Notes under the pieces: model-generated | Databases searched by the model: none | Told to the model about the DNA's origin: nothing | Seen by the model: the letters and a program-made list of their open reading frames with translations, nothing else | DNA from: Clostridiales bacterium | Lineage (GTDB): Bacteria; Bacillota; Clostridia; Christensenellales; Aristaeellaceae | Direction: 5' to 3' | Length of the DNA: 64,000 nucleotides | Assembly (NCBI GenBank): GCA_015056205.1 | Contig: SVGS01000010.1 | Coordinates: forward strand, 1-64,000 | In this document: positions 17,716 through 27,242 of the stretch, in pieces | Position numbering within the stretch: the stretch's first letter is position 1 | Layout of the letters: each line of letters begins with the position of its first letter | Made by a program: the position numbers and the translations under genes

Positions 17716-19209
17716 TCAGAACAGCGCGTATTCGGGATTCTTCCGCCGGATCAGAAAGTTGGTGAGCAGAATCACCACAAAGCCGAACAGGGACTGGAAG
17801 AGACCCGCCGCCGTGCCCAGGCCCATGGACAGAGGCTGGGTGGTCGTAATCCGGTAGACGTAGGTATCAAAGATATCGGTGGTTGAAAACAGCGTCCCGT
17901 TATTCCCTACCAGCTGGTAGAACAGCTCGAACTGGCCCTTCATGATGCCGCCCAGCGCGTAGAGCAGGAGAATGATGAAGGTCGGCTTCAGCAGCGGAAC
18001 CGTGATGTAGCGGATCTGCTGATAAATGCTCGCTCCGTCAATCTGCGCCGCCTCATAGTATTCGGAGGAGATGCCGGTTATGGTCGCCAGATAAACCACC
18101 ATGCCGTAGCCGATATTCTTCCACAGATAGAAGAAGGTGATAATCCAGGGCCAGTAGCCGGGCGTGTTGTAAAAATCGACTTTCGGCCGGCCGAGCCCGG
18201 TCAGGAAATTGTTGAACAGTCCGACGTCGTATTCGAAGACGTTGAACACCAGCACCCGCAGAATGACGAAGGACACGAAGTAGGGCATGAAGATCATGGT
18301 CTGGGCGGTTTTCTTCAGGTGTTTGTTCATCACCTGGCTGATCAGAATCGCGAAGAAGATCTGCAGCACGTTCCCCAGCACAATGAAAACCACATTGTAC
18401 AGGATGGTGTTGGTGGTCAGGTGGAGAATCTCCGAATGCAGCAGGAATTCGAAGTTTTTGAATCCGACAAAGGGGCTGGCGAAAAGGGAATCCTTGAAAT
18501 TGAACTGGGTGAAGGCGAAATACACGCCGGCCATCGGCAGATAGTTGTTGATCAGGAAGAACAGGAAGCAGGGAACCAGGAACAGGAACAGGATCCAGTT
18601 CCGCCGGAACTCCTCAACGAATCCGTGCTCCCGGCAGATGATCCTTTCCTGTTTTTCCATCCGCTTGCTGGCCAGGTAGCCCGCGGCGCTCACGGCCAGC
18701 GTGGCATAGGCGGGAATGCCGGCGGCAAATCCGTTCAGGCCGTAATGGCTGTTGGCAAAGATCACCAGGCCGATGGTGCCTGCCGCCAGCAGGAAGGAAA
18801 ACACCATGCCGCACTGAAAGCGGCTGTACATCGCCAGCAGGCCTTTCTTCTCCGCCAGGCGGTTCCGGGCCAGAAAGAGGATCAGGCCCCAGAGGTGGAA
18901 GGCCGCTGCGGCCGCGCCGACCGGCAGCAGAATGAAAGACCAGAGCCCGAGCACGCCCTGTTTGCTGTCCTGCACAAAGGAAAGAAACGTGAAGACGGAA
19001 TAGCTGTTCCCCAGCTTTTTGATCGCGGAGGCCTTCAGCTTCATCGCCTCAAAAAGAGCGTCCGTCCCGGTCAGCTGAATCCAGGGAATCACCGGGATCA
19101 TCATCAGCAGCAGAACGGCGGAAGCCGCGGCAGCGATATAGATATTTCTGTGACGGGTAACAGACCGTCTGCCCAGAATGCTTCCCCGCGGGATGGCCGT
19201 CACGCTCAT
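17716..19209 (-). CDS. Carbohydrate ABC transporter permease, LplB-like, with extra N-terminal membrane domain
   Basis: Residues about 195-497 form a standard LplB-type permease with the EAA loop EYYEAAQIDGASIYQQ. Residues 1-190 are an additional domain with about four hydrophobic helices (22-46, 87-113, 131-152, 160-180), separated by a short basic linker. The usual length is near 310 residues, so this is a marked extension. ATG at 19209 has GGAGGAAG upstream and follows the operator and promoter directly, so the extension is encoded as one frame. The N-terminal part may help in membrane assembly or in sensing; its role is not known to me. Confidence 0.92.
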   Translation of the reverse strand: MSVTAIPRGSILGRRSVTRHRNIYIAAAASAVLLLMMIPVIPWIQLTGTDALFEAMKLKASAIKKLGNSYSVFTFLSFVQDSKQGVLGLWSFILLPVGAAAAAFHLWGLILFLARNRLAEKKGLLAMYSRFQCGMVFSFLLAAGTIGLVIFANSHYGLNGFAAGIPAYATLAVSAAGYLASKRMEKQERIICREHGFVEEFRRNWILFLFLVPCFLFFLINNYLPMAGVYFAFTQFNFKDSLFASPFVGFKNFEFLLHSEILHLTTNTILYNVVFIVLGNVLQIFFAILISQVMNKHLKKTAQTMIFMPYFVSFVILRVLVFNVFEYDVGLFNNFLTGLGRPKVDFYNTPGYWPWIITFFYLWKNIGYGMVVYLATITGISSEYYEAAQIDGASIYQQIRYITVPLLKPTFIILLLYALGGIMKGQFELFYQLVGNNGTLFSTTDIFDTYVYRITTTQPLSMGLGTAAGLFQSLFGFVVILLTNFLIRRKNPEYALF

Positions 19210-19252
19210 GGTTCTTCCTCCGTATAAACGTTCTAATTATTAAATCGTTTCT

Positions 19253-19274
19253 AAAATTGAAACGTTTTAATTTT
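19253..19274 (-). promoter_or_regulatory. LacI-type operator of the sugar ABC operon
   Basis: A 22-bp palindrome centred on CG at 19263/19264 matches at 10 of 11 paired positions, with core TTGAAACGTTTTAA. It closely resembles the operator at 15107-15118 and lies just downstream of the -10 box, over the expected start. Two weaker AAACGTT-like or AAATCGTTT cores are visible at 19223-19253. Confidence 0.8.
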
Positions 19275-19281
19275 CGGGTAA

Positions 19282-19310
19282 AAGATATCACATCCAAGGC
19301 TGTTCGTCAA
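19282..19310 (-). promoter_or_regulatory. Sigma-A promoter of the sugar ABC operon
   Basis: TTGACG (19310-19305), a 17-bp spacer and TATCTT (19287-19282) point leftward toward the large permease gene. Confidence 0.8.
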
Positions 19311-19344
19311 TAGGCAAATTCGTTTTTTTTATAGAAATTTCAGT

Positions 19345-20181
19345 TTATTCTCTCTGTCCCGGCTGAAAACCGCTGATATGCAGTGTCCGGTTATGAAGCG
19401 GATGGCTCTCATTCAGCAGCAGGTTTTTTAAGAACAGTTCCAGATACTCAGTTGTCTCATGAACACCGTATCTTAAGTTATTATAGTTTGCCCGTACCAG
19501 AGAATTCCGGAAATACCACGCATTCTCGGCGAATATACCGTTTGTCGCCCCAAAGCCGAGCGTACGCAGGTATTTGATAAAAAACACCGCGGTCGTCCTG
19601 GTGTTCCCTTCCCCAAAAACATGGATTTGCCAGAGTCTGGAGATAAACACCGCCAGGTGATGAATGATTTCATCCATTGAAAGATTCTTATAGGAAAACT
19701 TCTTCTCTTCCGATAAGTCATACTCCAGCGTGGCCCTCAGCTCCGTAGCGGTGCCGTAAATCACCGTATCGCCGTCAAGCACCCATTCTTTTTTGGTTAT
19801 GTTATAATCCCGGATCCGTCCGGCATGGGAATAGATCCCGGTGAACAGTTTCCGGTGGATGGAAATGTACTCATTCGGAGTAAAGCTGAATGCTTTTTCC
19901 GAAAGAAGCGCGGCGATTCTGGCCGAAACCTTATCCGCTTCCTCCGTACGATCCTCCGGATCGCGGGCCGGATTCTCCTCATAATAGCTCTGCAGAAGCG
20001 CATCGGCTTCTTCGATGGAAATCTCACCCTCAATATTGCGGACAGCGGTACGCACCAGATAATCGGAGGTCTTAAGCCCATCAACCGCCTGCAGGCCAAT
20101 CGCCGTATGCCACGCATAGCCTTTTTCTCGCTTGTCCGGTTCAGAGTCTCTGATATATTCTTTAAAAGGATCATTGTTCAC
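19345..20181 (-). CDS. Fic-domain protein
   Basis: The 278-residue protein carries a Fic domain at about 105-235. The active-site motif is HVFGEGNTRT, with His187, Glu191, Asn193 and Arg195. Relative to the canonical HPFxEGNGRTxR it has Thr for the Gly and lacks the final Arg (Ala198). Fic proteins typically transfer AMP or related groups to proteins. An N-terminal NIEGEISIEEAD segment could act as the inhibitory helix, but the expected Ser/Thr is absent. The start is GTG at 20181 behind GGAAGGTG. It sits directly downstream of the broken hsdS gene, a common place for Fic genes in type I loci. Confidence 0.9.
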   Translation of the reverse strand: MNNDPFKEYIRDSEPDKREKGYAWHTAIGLQAVDGLKTSDYLVRTAVRNIEGEISIEEADALLQSYYEENPARDPEDRTEEADKVSARIAALLSEKAFSFTPNEYISIHRKLFTGIYSHAGRIRDYNITKKEWVLDGDTVIYGTATELRATLEYDLSEEKKFSYKNLSMDEIIHHLAVFISRLWQIHVFGEGNTRTTAVFFIKYLRTLGFGATNGIFAENAWYFRNSLVRANYNNLRYGVHETTEYLELFLKNLLLNESHPLHNRTLHISGFQPGQRE

Positions 20182-20243
20182 TGAGTATCACCTTCCCTGG
20201 TTTATCCCGTTAATCATTCCTTCAGTCAAAATCTCTAATCACC

Positions 20244-21032
20244 TCATACAAACATCTGCTGCAGCAAACCTTTCTTCAGTTCCTTCCAAAGTTCCAGTTC
20301 CTTCTTTGCCGCGATAATTACTTCATCGAAATCGGAAAGAAAATTGGCAATAAGGCGCTGCTCTTTAAGGCAGGGAAATGTTATTTCCATTTTATCTACT
20401 TTTGTTATATAAATATGCTTTATTGTTCCACCTCCAGCATCTGCTAACATCTTTTCTTGATAAATGGGAGACATTAACAATAGCATCAAAAACAAGGGAG
20501 ATAACGGTGCATTATCATTTAGTCTTAACAGCGCAATTGATTGATTAATACATATCTGGTCATTGTCCCGAACAAGAGCGACACGACCGAGGATCCCATC
20601 TTTCGTCAACAGAATATCATTTTTTATTGGCCTACTTTTATCAGTCAATTCATCATTAAATGATTGCACTGTAGTGTGCCTTGCTGTTTCATAGCATATC
20701 CGTCCATCAACTATATCTTTTGCTGTCAGCTTCCAAGGCCCTTGTTCTGCGTCCGGCATTGGATTGGTGAACCCATATGTTATTTCAGTTAGATAACTTC
20801 CAATAGTACCTTCTTCCCACTCCGGGAAATCCGTTCCATCCTCCCTCTTGAACCGCACTTCCTGTGAGAAAATCTTCTTCATTACAGCCTTCTTCTGCGT
20901 CTCCAGATTGGCGACTTCCTGTTCGCTGGCAGCAATGACCTCATCAACAGATGACAGGAAATCAGCGATTTTCTGTTGTTCTTCATCGCATGGAGCAGTA
21001 ACAGGAATGCCCATTAAAATGCTATCAGTCAT
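20244..21032 (-). pseudogene. hsdS: Type I restriction specificity subunit, N-terminally deleted (hsdS')
   Basis: The readable product is 262 residues and corresponds to the central conserved helices (EEQQKIADFLSSVDEVIA, starting near residue 16), the second target-recognition domain (about 70-210) and the C-terminal helix. The first target-recognition domain is absent, so only half of a normal HsdS remains. Its first codon overlaps the hsdR stop within ATGACTGA, and both genes end or begin at the same point, which marks a deletion junction. A half-HsdS can sometimes dimerise, but no hsdM is present here. Confidence 0.85.
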
Positions 21033-22830
21033 CTTCCATGCAGCGGGACAGGATTTCCGCGGAATGTTCATCCTGGGGATCGTCCATATCCTCGTTCGCG
21101 CCGTAGGTGAAGATGGCCGCCACACGATACCGCTTGTCTTCCGGCCGGGCTTCATTCAGTTTTTTGAACTCTTCATAGTATTTTGCCAGTGTTTTGACAT
21201 AATCCACCGCGAAGATGGATGTATAAACATCCTTGCCCTGGGGATGGATGTGCTGCTCATGATGCTCAAAAATATGTTCCGCAACGTTATGGATCCGCTC
21301 GTCGTTATGATACAAATTGTCAATATCTATGTTATGGCGTCTGCAGTATTCCGGATCGTCCAGCTGATCCGGATCGATTCCTTTGGCCGCAATGCTGCGG
21401 GCAACAATAGAGCGCTGATACTCCACAGAAAACCGAAGAACATTCCCGTCCGCAATGGCGTCCTTGATCATATAGCGATGCAAACAAGAGTCCCGTTTTG
21501 TTCCATCCGGCTTCATGCCCGCCGGGAACATGTCCGCCGTGGTCCGGCCACCGGCGCCGGCATTGACCGCGAAAATCGGAGTGCCGGTAAAGCCGATGTA
21601 ATTGGCTTTTGTGAAATGCCTGTCGATGTCTCCGTGCATTTTACCAAACTGTGAACGATGACATTCATCGATGATGAAGGCGACTTTCTTATCCCGGTAG
21701 GCGTCCATCACCGCTTCGTACCTCTGGGAATTGACGGCGTTTGCCATTTTCTGAATGGTAGTAACAATCAGTTTCCGTTGCGGATCCTTCATATGCTGGA
21801 TGAGAACATAGGTGCTGTTTGACTGATCCACACAATCCTTTTCGAAGGAATTGTATTCATCCACGGTCTGGTCATCCAGATCCTTACGGTCAATGAGGAA
21901 GATGACTTTGTCAATCCGGGGTTCGTCCCGCAAAAGCTGTGCCAGCTTGAATGAGGTCAGCGTTTTGCCGGATCCGGTGCAGGCGAAGACATAACCATTC
22001 TGATTTGCTTCCAGCACCCGGCGTTTTGCCGCCTTCACCGCATAAATCTGGTAGGGGCGCATAACCATCAGAACCGGCTCTGTCGTCTTGATGACCATGT
22101 ATTTGTCGATCATCTCAGTCAGGGCCGCCCGCTGGAAGAATTCGGCGGAAAAGGCGTCCAGGGTATTGATCCGCTTGTTGTTCACATCCGTCCAGAAGAA
22201 AACCAGGCTTTTCAGGATCGGGTTATAGGTACCGTTCATGGTCTCGTTTTCATTGCTGAAATACTTGGTCTGAACGGAATTGGAAACAACAAAGATCTGC
22301 AGATAACGGAACAGGCCGCGGAAGGAAAAACTGCGATAACGGTTGATCTGGTTAATGGCTTCATTGATTTCCACGCCGGGGCGCTTCAGCTCGATCTGGA
22401 CAAGCGGCAGGCCATTGATGAGGATCGTCACATCATAACGGTTCTTATACGAAACATCGTCCTTATGGTCTTTGTCCATTGTGATCTGGTGCGAGACCTG
22501 ATAAATATTCCGATTGGTATCAGAAGACAAAAACTCCAGATAGACGGTTTTCCCGTTATCCAGTGTCAGTACATATTTGTCCCGCAGGATCTTCGCGGAC
22601 TCATACACCGACTTGTTTTCCACATGGATCAGAACACGCTTAAACTCCGCATCCGAAAAAGATGCTTCTCCCTTGGCTTCGATCAGCTTAGCTGCGTTGA
22701 ATTTCGATAGTTCCAGGCGGAAATTAGCCAGGACATCATCATAGTTGTTCAGCGGCGCAAAGGTATAACCCAATGACTCCAGTCGCTCTATGAACCTGGC
22801 TTCCACTTCATACTCGGAAATATGAGGCAT
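21025..22830 (-). pseudogene. hsdR: Type I restriction endonuclease subunit, C-terminally deleted (hsdR')
   Basis: The 601-residue product keeps the N-terminal nuclease domain (Asp in RYDVTILING followed by ELK near residue 155) and the first helicase domain, with Walker A TGSGKT and the DECH box. It stops abruptly after HSAEILSRCMEDD, where full-length HsdR proteins, usually near 1000 residues, continue with the rest of the helicase and the C-terminal coupling domain. The sequence then runs straight into the middle of hsdS. It is unlikely to translocate DNA. AAGGAG precedes the ATG and an extended -10 lies upstream. Confidence 0.88.
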
Positions 22831-22886
22831 TGGTATAAATCTCCTTCATAAGGTTTGGTCACAACGCAACGGAAATATTTTGAAAA

Positions 22887-22895
22887 AGTATATCA
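22887..22895 (-). promoter_or_regulatory. Extended -10 promoter of the hsdR'-hsdS'-fic unit
   Basis: TGA followed by TATACT on the minus strand forms an extended -10 about 55 bp before hsdR. No clear -35 is visible. Confidence 0.5.
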
Positions 22896-22993
22896 CAAGA
22901 TTGCAAACAAGTCAGTAATCTTTATTAATTTGCATTATTTTTCATTATGGTCATGAAGGTCTATGCCATCAGGTAAGCACATAACCTTCCTGG

Positions 22994-23019
22994 AACTCCC
23001 GCGCGGGAGTTTCTTTTTT
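22994..23019 (+). terminator. Rightward terminator without an obvious gene
   Basis: AACTCCCGC and GCGGGAGTT form a perfect inverted repeat followed by a rightward T-run. All nearby genes run leftward, so nothing visible is terminated by it. The 276-bp gap 22831-23106 otherwise holds only the hsdR promoter. Confidence 0.65.
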
Positions 23020-23106
23020 GATACGAAAAAGCACCTCAGAAAAGGCGCTCATGCTTATAGCTTTGTAAGTTTAACTTCCGAGTTTCATTGCAAGTAAATG
23101 ATTAAT

Positions 23107-23832
23107 CTATCTCCTGAAATCGGCCACGGAAGCAATCTGTCCATTCTGGTGCAGCGCGGCGAAATGCACAGCATCTCCTGTCATTTTGCTGCGGACCGAG
23201 ATTGCTTCTCCTTCCTTACACTGGGACATAAAGCAGATCTCCATTTCCTTCGGGGAAAAAACCCGCCAGAAACTGCTGTCACAGGCATCCTGGAACATGG
23301 CAATATAGTGCAGGTTGTTCATATGCCGGTTTACATCAAGGTCGGATGCCCGAACTGTACGGATATAACGCTCTTCCGTTCCGTCCGCTGTCTTCTCAAT
23401 TCCGAGGAAATCCGGAATATCATTCGGGACATCTTCGGCAAAATTCTCCGGAAAATCGACTGCGGTCAGGCGCAGCGGACGCTGCCTGGCGAGGCTGAAC
23501 ACACAGCACTCCAACTTTCCGCAGGCGGCGATTTTTCCATGTTGCAAGATTTCGATGTTTTCATTCACCAACACCGGCTGCCGGTATGGCTCCATCCAGG
23601 CACGGAGTGTCAGTTCTCCACGGTAGTCCATCTTTTGTTTCAAAACGACATGATATCGGGTATAGATCCAGCCTGCTTCATATTTCTGCGGCAGGACGTC
23701 GTTCCCTTTGTCGATTGAATGCAGATGCCAGGTGTGGATGTTCTGGAAATAATACATTGCACCGCGCAGACCGATCAATCCGTCATCATCTGCGTAATGA
23801 TACTGGGGTAAGTCTTTTTGGATAAAAGGCAT
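23107..23832 (-). CDS. Acyl-ACP thioesterase family protein
   Basis: The 241-residue protein is a double hot-dog thioesterase of the FatA/FatB-related bacterial family, releasing fatty acids from acyl carrier protein. The second hot-dog domain contains the family block SDLDVNRHMNNLHY at 163-176. The first domain holds the WIYTRYHVVL strand. The length is normal. GGAGGAG precedes the ATG. The gene lies alone between two decayed loci, so the setting suggests an accessory gene. Confidence 0.88.
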   Translation of the reverse strand: MPFIQKDLPQYHYADDDGLIGLRGAMYYFQNIHTWHLHSIDKGNDVLPQKYEAGWIYTRYHVVLKQKMDYRGELTLRAWMEPYRQPVLVNENIEILQHGKIAACGKLECCVFSLARQRPLRLTAVDFPENFAEDVPNDIPDFLGIEKTADGTEERYIRTVRASDLDVNRHMNNLHYIAMFQDACDSSFWRVFSPKEMEICFMSQCKEGEAISVRSKMTGDAVHFAALHQNGQIASVADFRR

Positions 23833-23896
23833 CGCTGGTCTCCTCCAGTTGATTCGTAATGATGGATCAGAATATTTAAACCTGCTAATTCTACGT

Positions 23897-23914
23897 TTGG
23901 AAGCTATCTTCCAA
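23897..23914. promoter_or_regulatory. Inverted repeat upstream of the thioesterase gene
   Basis: TTGGAAG and CTTCCAA flank four bases as a perfect 7-bp inverted repeat, 65 bp before the thioesterase start. It could be an operator or a weak 3' hairpin of the chimeric gene upstream. There is no T-run. Confidence 0.4.
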
Positions 23915-23943
23915 GTTTCTTCACATTGGTTAATTCGACGAGA

Positions 23944-24900
23944 TCATTTCAGGAATGGCTCGATGATTTTTCTTAAGTTGGCATCCGTGATATAGAATTG
24001 ACCACTCCAGTCTCCGAGGCCGGAATCCGCAAGGTATTCATTCACTTGCTTCAATGCATCATCCCTTCCGTTCCTGTCCGTGATCAATCCGCAGCTTTGC
24101 TGCAGCAATATAATTCTGCCGATTTCAGAATCTTCGGAAACGGAAGCAAAAGGCATGATGATATAGCGATCTAACGATACAGGCCTGCTGTCGCCGCTGC
24201 TGTAAAAAGCCCCTCCGCTTTCCGCAAAGCCTGTTACTTCAAAGGTAAAACGGCCCAAAATGTAATATCCTTCAAACCTGTCGCCCAGGAAGAAGGATCC
24301 TTTATATGCAGCTCCCATGATTACAGGAATTGTTCCGTTTCCCAGGAACTCATAATCCTCATCAGAGAATCCACGACCTTCTGTAATCTGTACGGGAAAC
24401 AGATCAAAGAAGTTTTCTGTCACTTGCACAGCCTCTGCCGCCACCGCCGGTTCGCCCTCTATTTCATAAGCAGACTCCCCGGCAAACTCTGTTCCGTAAT
24501 TGACCATACATTGATCAGGAATTGTCAGGTTGAGCAATTCTAAAGGATTTGTCGCATATGGTATAAAAGTCAGCTCTCCCGATGACCGCAATCGTTCTGA
24601 AAACGCCAGAAGGGACTGAAACCGTTGACCGTTATCCTGCCTGTATTCATCATATAATGAATCATCAAGGCGTTCCGCCATGCGCCAGGTAAAACTGTAT
24701 GCCGGAAGATCGTCCAGTATTACCTTGTTGTCGAATACTGATTCACAAGAAGCATTGCCGAACAGCAGCATAACGCTTATCAGAAAGATAAGTGGTAATA
24801 TGTGCCTGTTTTTCCCGTTCTTCATGATGTAATAGGGGGCCTGATCATCATACTCACCGAAGTCCCCGGATTCATCGATAAAAACGCTCAGTTCTTTCAT
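23944..24900 (-). pseudogene. Chimeric remnant: DUF3800 start fused to a MacB-like domain
   Basis: The 318-codon open frame joins two unrelated parts. Residues 1-25 (MKELSVFIDESGDFGEYDD and a few more) match the N terminus of DUF3800 proteins, which carry the conserved DESG acid motif. From Met26 the protein reads as an ABC-exporter permease of the MacB/FtsX kind: a basic start, one membrane helix (about 31-48) and a periplasmic domain (VIMGAAYKGSFFLGDRF, FEVTGFAE). The three C-terminal membrane helices are missing. GGAGG is placed for Met1, while Met26 lacks a good site. The fusion is probably non-functional debris of two genes, though a hybrid protein could still be made. Confidence 0.75.
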
Positions 24901-25001
24901 GGATTAAATCCTCCGGAAAACAGGAAAGGCGAGGAACTTCCCCGCCATCAGATGGACCTGGGTCTTTCGACCACCCCAATCAGTTTCCTGATCTTGCTTA
25001 C

Positions 25002-25030
25002 AGTATAAGGGTTTGAACGCTTTCTGTCAA
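25002..25030 (-). promoter_or_regulatory. Sigma-A promoter of the chimeric gene
   Basis: TTGACA (25030-25025), a 17-bp spacer and TATACT (25007-25002) give a leader of about 95 nt. The leader contains a GGCGGGGAA/TTCCTCGCC hairpin at 24929-24947. This is probably the original DUF3800 promoter. Confidence 0.75.
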
Positions 25031-25105
25031 GATATACCATTTTCATTGCGTCCGATAACTGACGCACTTTTGACGCACTCCTATGTCCCGGATTGTCCGA
25101 GCGCC

Positions 25106-26602
25106 TTATTTTTCGGCGTTCTGAGTTTCCAAAGGTTTCATCGTGGGGAACAGAAGCACGTCCCGGATCGCCGCGGAATCGGTCAGCAGCATGCACATCC
25201 GGTCGATCCCGAAGCCGATACCGCCGGTCGGGGGCATACCGATCTCCAGAGCGTTCAGGAAGTCCTCATCCGTGTGATTCGCTTCCTCATCGCCGGCGGC
25301 AAACTGCTCCTCCTGCATGGCAAACCGCTGCCGCTGATCGATGGGATCGTTCAGCTCGGAATAGGCGTTGGCCATCTCCCAGCCGTTCATAAAGAACTCA
25401 AACCGTTCCACATAATCGGGATGGCCGGGCTTCTTCTTGGTTAGCGGAGAAATCTCGATGGGATGATCCATGATGAAGGTGGGCTGAATCATATGTTCCT
25501 CGCAGAATTCCTCGAAGAACAGATTCAGAATATCCCCCTTCCGATGGCGCTCCTCGTATTCCACATGGTGCGCCTTCGCCGCTGCCCGGGCTTCCTCCAG
25601 GGTATGAATCTCATTGAAATCGACCCCGGCGTACTGTTTCACCGCGTCCACCATGGTCAGCCGGGCAAAGGGCTTGCCCAGATCCATCTCGATGCCGTTA
25701 TAGACAATCTTCGTCGTTCCCAGAACCTCCTGCGCCACATGGCGGTACAGGTTCTCCGTCAGATCCATCATGCCGTGATAATCCGTATAGGCCTGGTACA
25801 GCTCCATCAGGGTGAATTCCGGATTGTGCCGGGTATCCAGGCCTTCGTTCCGGAACACGCGTCCGATCTCGTATACCCGCTCCAGGCCGCCGACGATCAG
25901 CCGCTTCAGATACAGCTCCAGGGAAATCCGCAGCTTGAAGTCCTCATCCAGGGCATTGAAATGCGTCTCGAAAGGCCGGGCCGCCGCGCCGCCGGCATTG
26001 GAAACCAGCATGGGCGTTTCCACTTCCATGAATCCCTGGGCATCCAGATAATGCCGGATGGAGGAAATGATTCTGGAGCGCTTGATGAAGGTATCCCGGA
26101 CTTCCGGGTTCATGATCAGATCCACATACCGCTGCCGGTACCGAAGATCCGTATTGGTCAGACCGTGATACTTCTCCGGCAGAATCTGCAGGCTCTTGCT
26201 CAGCAGGGTCAGGCCGGCGGCATGAACGGAAATTTCTCCCGTCTTCGTCTTGAAAACGGTTCCCTTCAGGCCGATGATGTCTCCGACATCCATCCGCTTG
26301 AAGTCCTTATAGGATTCCTCCCCAACGGCGTCCCGGGCCACATAGCACTGGATACTTCCCTGCAGGTCCTGCACATTGCAGAAGGAAGCCTTGCCCATGA
26401 TCCGCTTGGACATGAGACGGCCCGCGATGGAAACCTCCTGTCCCTCCAGCGCGTCATAATTGTTCCGGATATCCCCGCTGTGATGGGTTACGTCATATTT
26501 GGTGATTACAAAGGGATCCTTGCCCGCTTCCTGCAGCTCCTTCAGCTTGTCCCGGCGGATCTGCAGCAGTTCATTGATATTCTGAATTTCCGTTCCCGCC
26601 AT
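25106..26602 (-). CDS. lysS: Lysyl-tRNA synthetase, class II
   Basis: The 498-residue class II enzyme charges tRNA-Lys. The N-terminal OB-fold anticodon domain covers about 55-140, motif 2 begins [14 protein letters not shown] at 250 and motif 3 is [10 protein letters not shown] at 460-469. The length is normal. AAGGAG lies six bases before the ATG. It follows greA by 68 bp in the same direction, an arrangement also seen in other Firmicutes, and is probably co-transcribed from 27243-27271. Confidence 0.98.
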   Translation of the reverse strand: MAGTEIQNINELLQIRRDKLKELQEAGKDPFVITKYDVTHHSGDIRNNYDALEGQEVSIAGRLMSKRIMGKASFCNVQDLQGSIQCYVARDAVGEESYKDFKRMDVGDIIGLKGTVFKTKTGEISVHAAGLTLLSKSLQILPEKYHGLTNTDLRYRQRYVDLIMNPEVRDTFIKRSRIISSIRHYLDAQGFMEVETPMLVSNAGGAAARPFETHFNALDEDFKLRISLELYLKRLIVGGLERVYEIGRVFRNEGLDTRHNPEFTLMELYQAYTDYHGMMDLTENLYRHVAQEVLGTTKIVYNGIEMDLGKPFARLTMVDAVKQYAGVDFNEIHTLEEARAAAKAHHVEYEERHRKGDILNLFFEEFCEEHMIQPTFIMDHPIEISPLTKKKPGHPDYVERFEFFMNGWEMANAYSELNDPIDQRQRFAMQEEQFAAGDEEANHTDEDFLNALEIGMPPTGGIGFGIDRMCMLLTDSAAIRDVLLFPTMKPLETQNAEK

Positions 26603-26670
26603 GCTCTTCTCCTTATATACCGCCCGTGGCGGGGTCTTTTCCCCGCCACAGTCCCCTGAATTGCATTTTC

Positions 26671-27153
26671 TTACATCTTCTTGATGGCCAGCACCTTGTA
26701 CTGCAGCTGGCCCGCAGGAATCTGAATCGTCACCGTCTGATTCTTCTTGGCGCCGATCAGACCCGCGCCGACAGGACTTTCATTGGAAATCTTGTCCGCC
26801 ATGGGATCCGCTTCGTTCGCGCCGACAATGGCGTACTCGTACGTTTCCCCGTCTTCCAGGTCCTTCACCTGGACGATGGTGCCCACGGAAACCCGGTCCG
26901 TGCTGATCTCATCATCCGCTACCACGGTCGCCGTACGGATCGTCGCCTGCAGGCGGGTGATCTCCGCCTCAACCTTCGCCTGCTCCTTCTTGGCTTCATC
27001 ATATTCAGCGTTCTCGCTCAGATCCCCGAACCCGCGGGCTACGGCAATCTGCTCGCTGATTTCATTCCGGCGGACGGAAATCAGATAATCCAGCTGTTCT
27101 TCAAGCTTTTTCAGCCCGCTCTCTGTCAGAACGGTGCCCTTTTCTTCTGCCAT
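26671..27153 (-). CDS. greA: Transcription elongation factor GreA
   Basis: The 160-residue factor rescues backtracked RNA polymerase by stimulating transcript cleavage. The N-terminal coiled coil spans about 8-75, with the tip segment [13 protein letters not shown] carrying the acidic residues that reach the active site. The C-terminal domain follows. ATG at 27153 gives the standard [10 protein letters not shown] start. AGGAG lies about 13 bases upstream, slightly far. A frame extending further upstream is not homologous. Confidence 0.97.
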   Translation of the reverse strand: MAEEKGTVLTESGLKKLEEQLDYLISVRRNEISEQIAVARGFGDLSENAEYDEAKKEQAKVEAEITRLQATIRTATVVADDEISTDRVSVGTIVQVKDLEDGETYEYAIVGANEADPMADKISNESPVGAGLIGAKKNQTVTIQIPAGQLQYKVLAIKKM

Positions 27154-27182
27154 GGTCTTCCATAAGCTCCTTTCACACACAA

Positions 27183-27221
27183 GAAACACCCTGACACCGT
27201 CACCCGGGTTCAAGGTGTTTC
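27183..27221 (-). promoter_or_regulatory. Stem-loop in the greA leader
   Basis: GAAACACC and GGTGTTTC pair over eight bases around a GC-rich loop in the roughly 90-nt greA leader. It could stabilise the mRNA or act as an attenuator. Only a short T-stretch follows on the transcript. Confidence 0.5.
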
Positions 27222-27242
27222 CAATCTCCTGAGGTTACGGGG

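Noticed and set aside
19221..19253. Two additional LacI operator copies next to the ABC operon promoter.
   Set aside because: They keep only a few palindromic matches around the CG centre, so they were mentioned as weak cores and not called as sites.
24948..25196. Minus-strand frame ending KIRKLIGVVERPRSI between lysS and the chimeric gene.
   Set aside because: It runs through the lysS end in another frame and across the promoter at 25002-25030, so it is not a gene.
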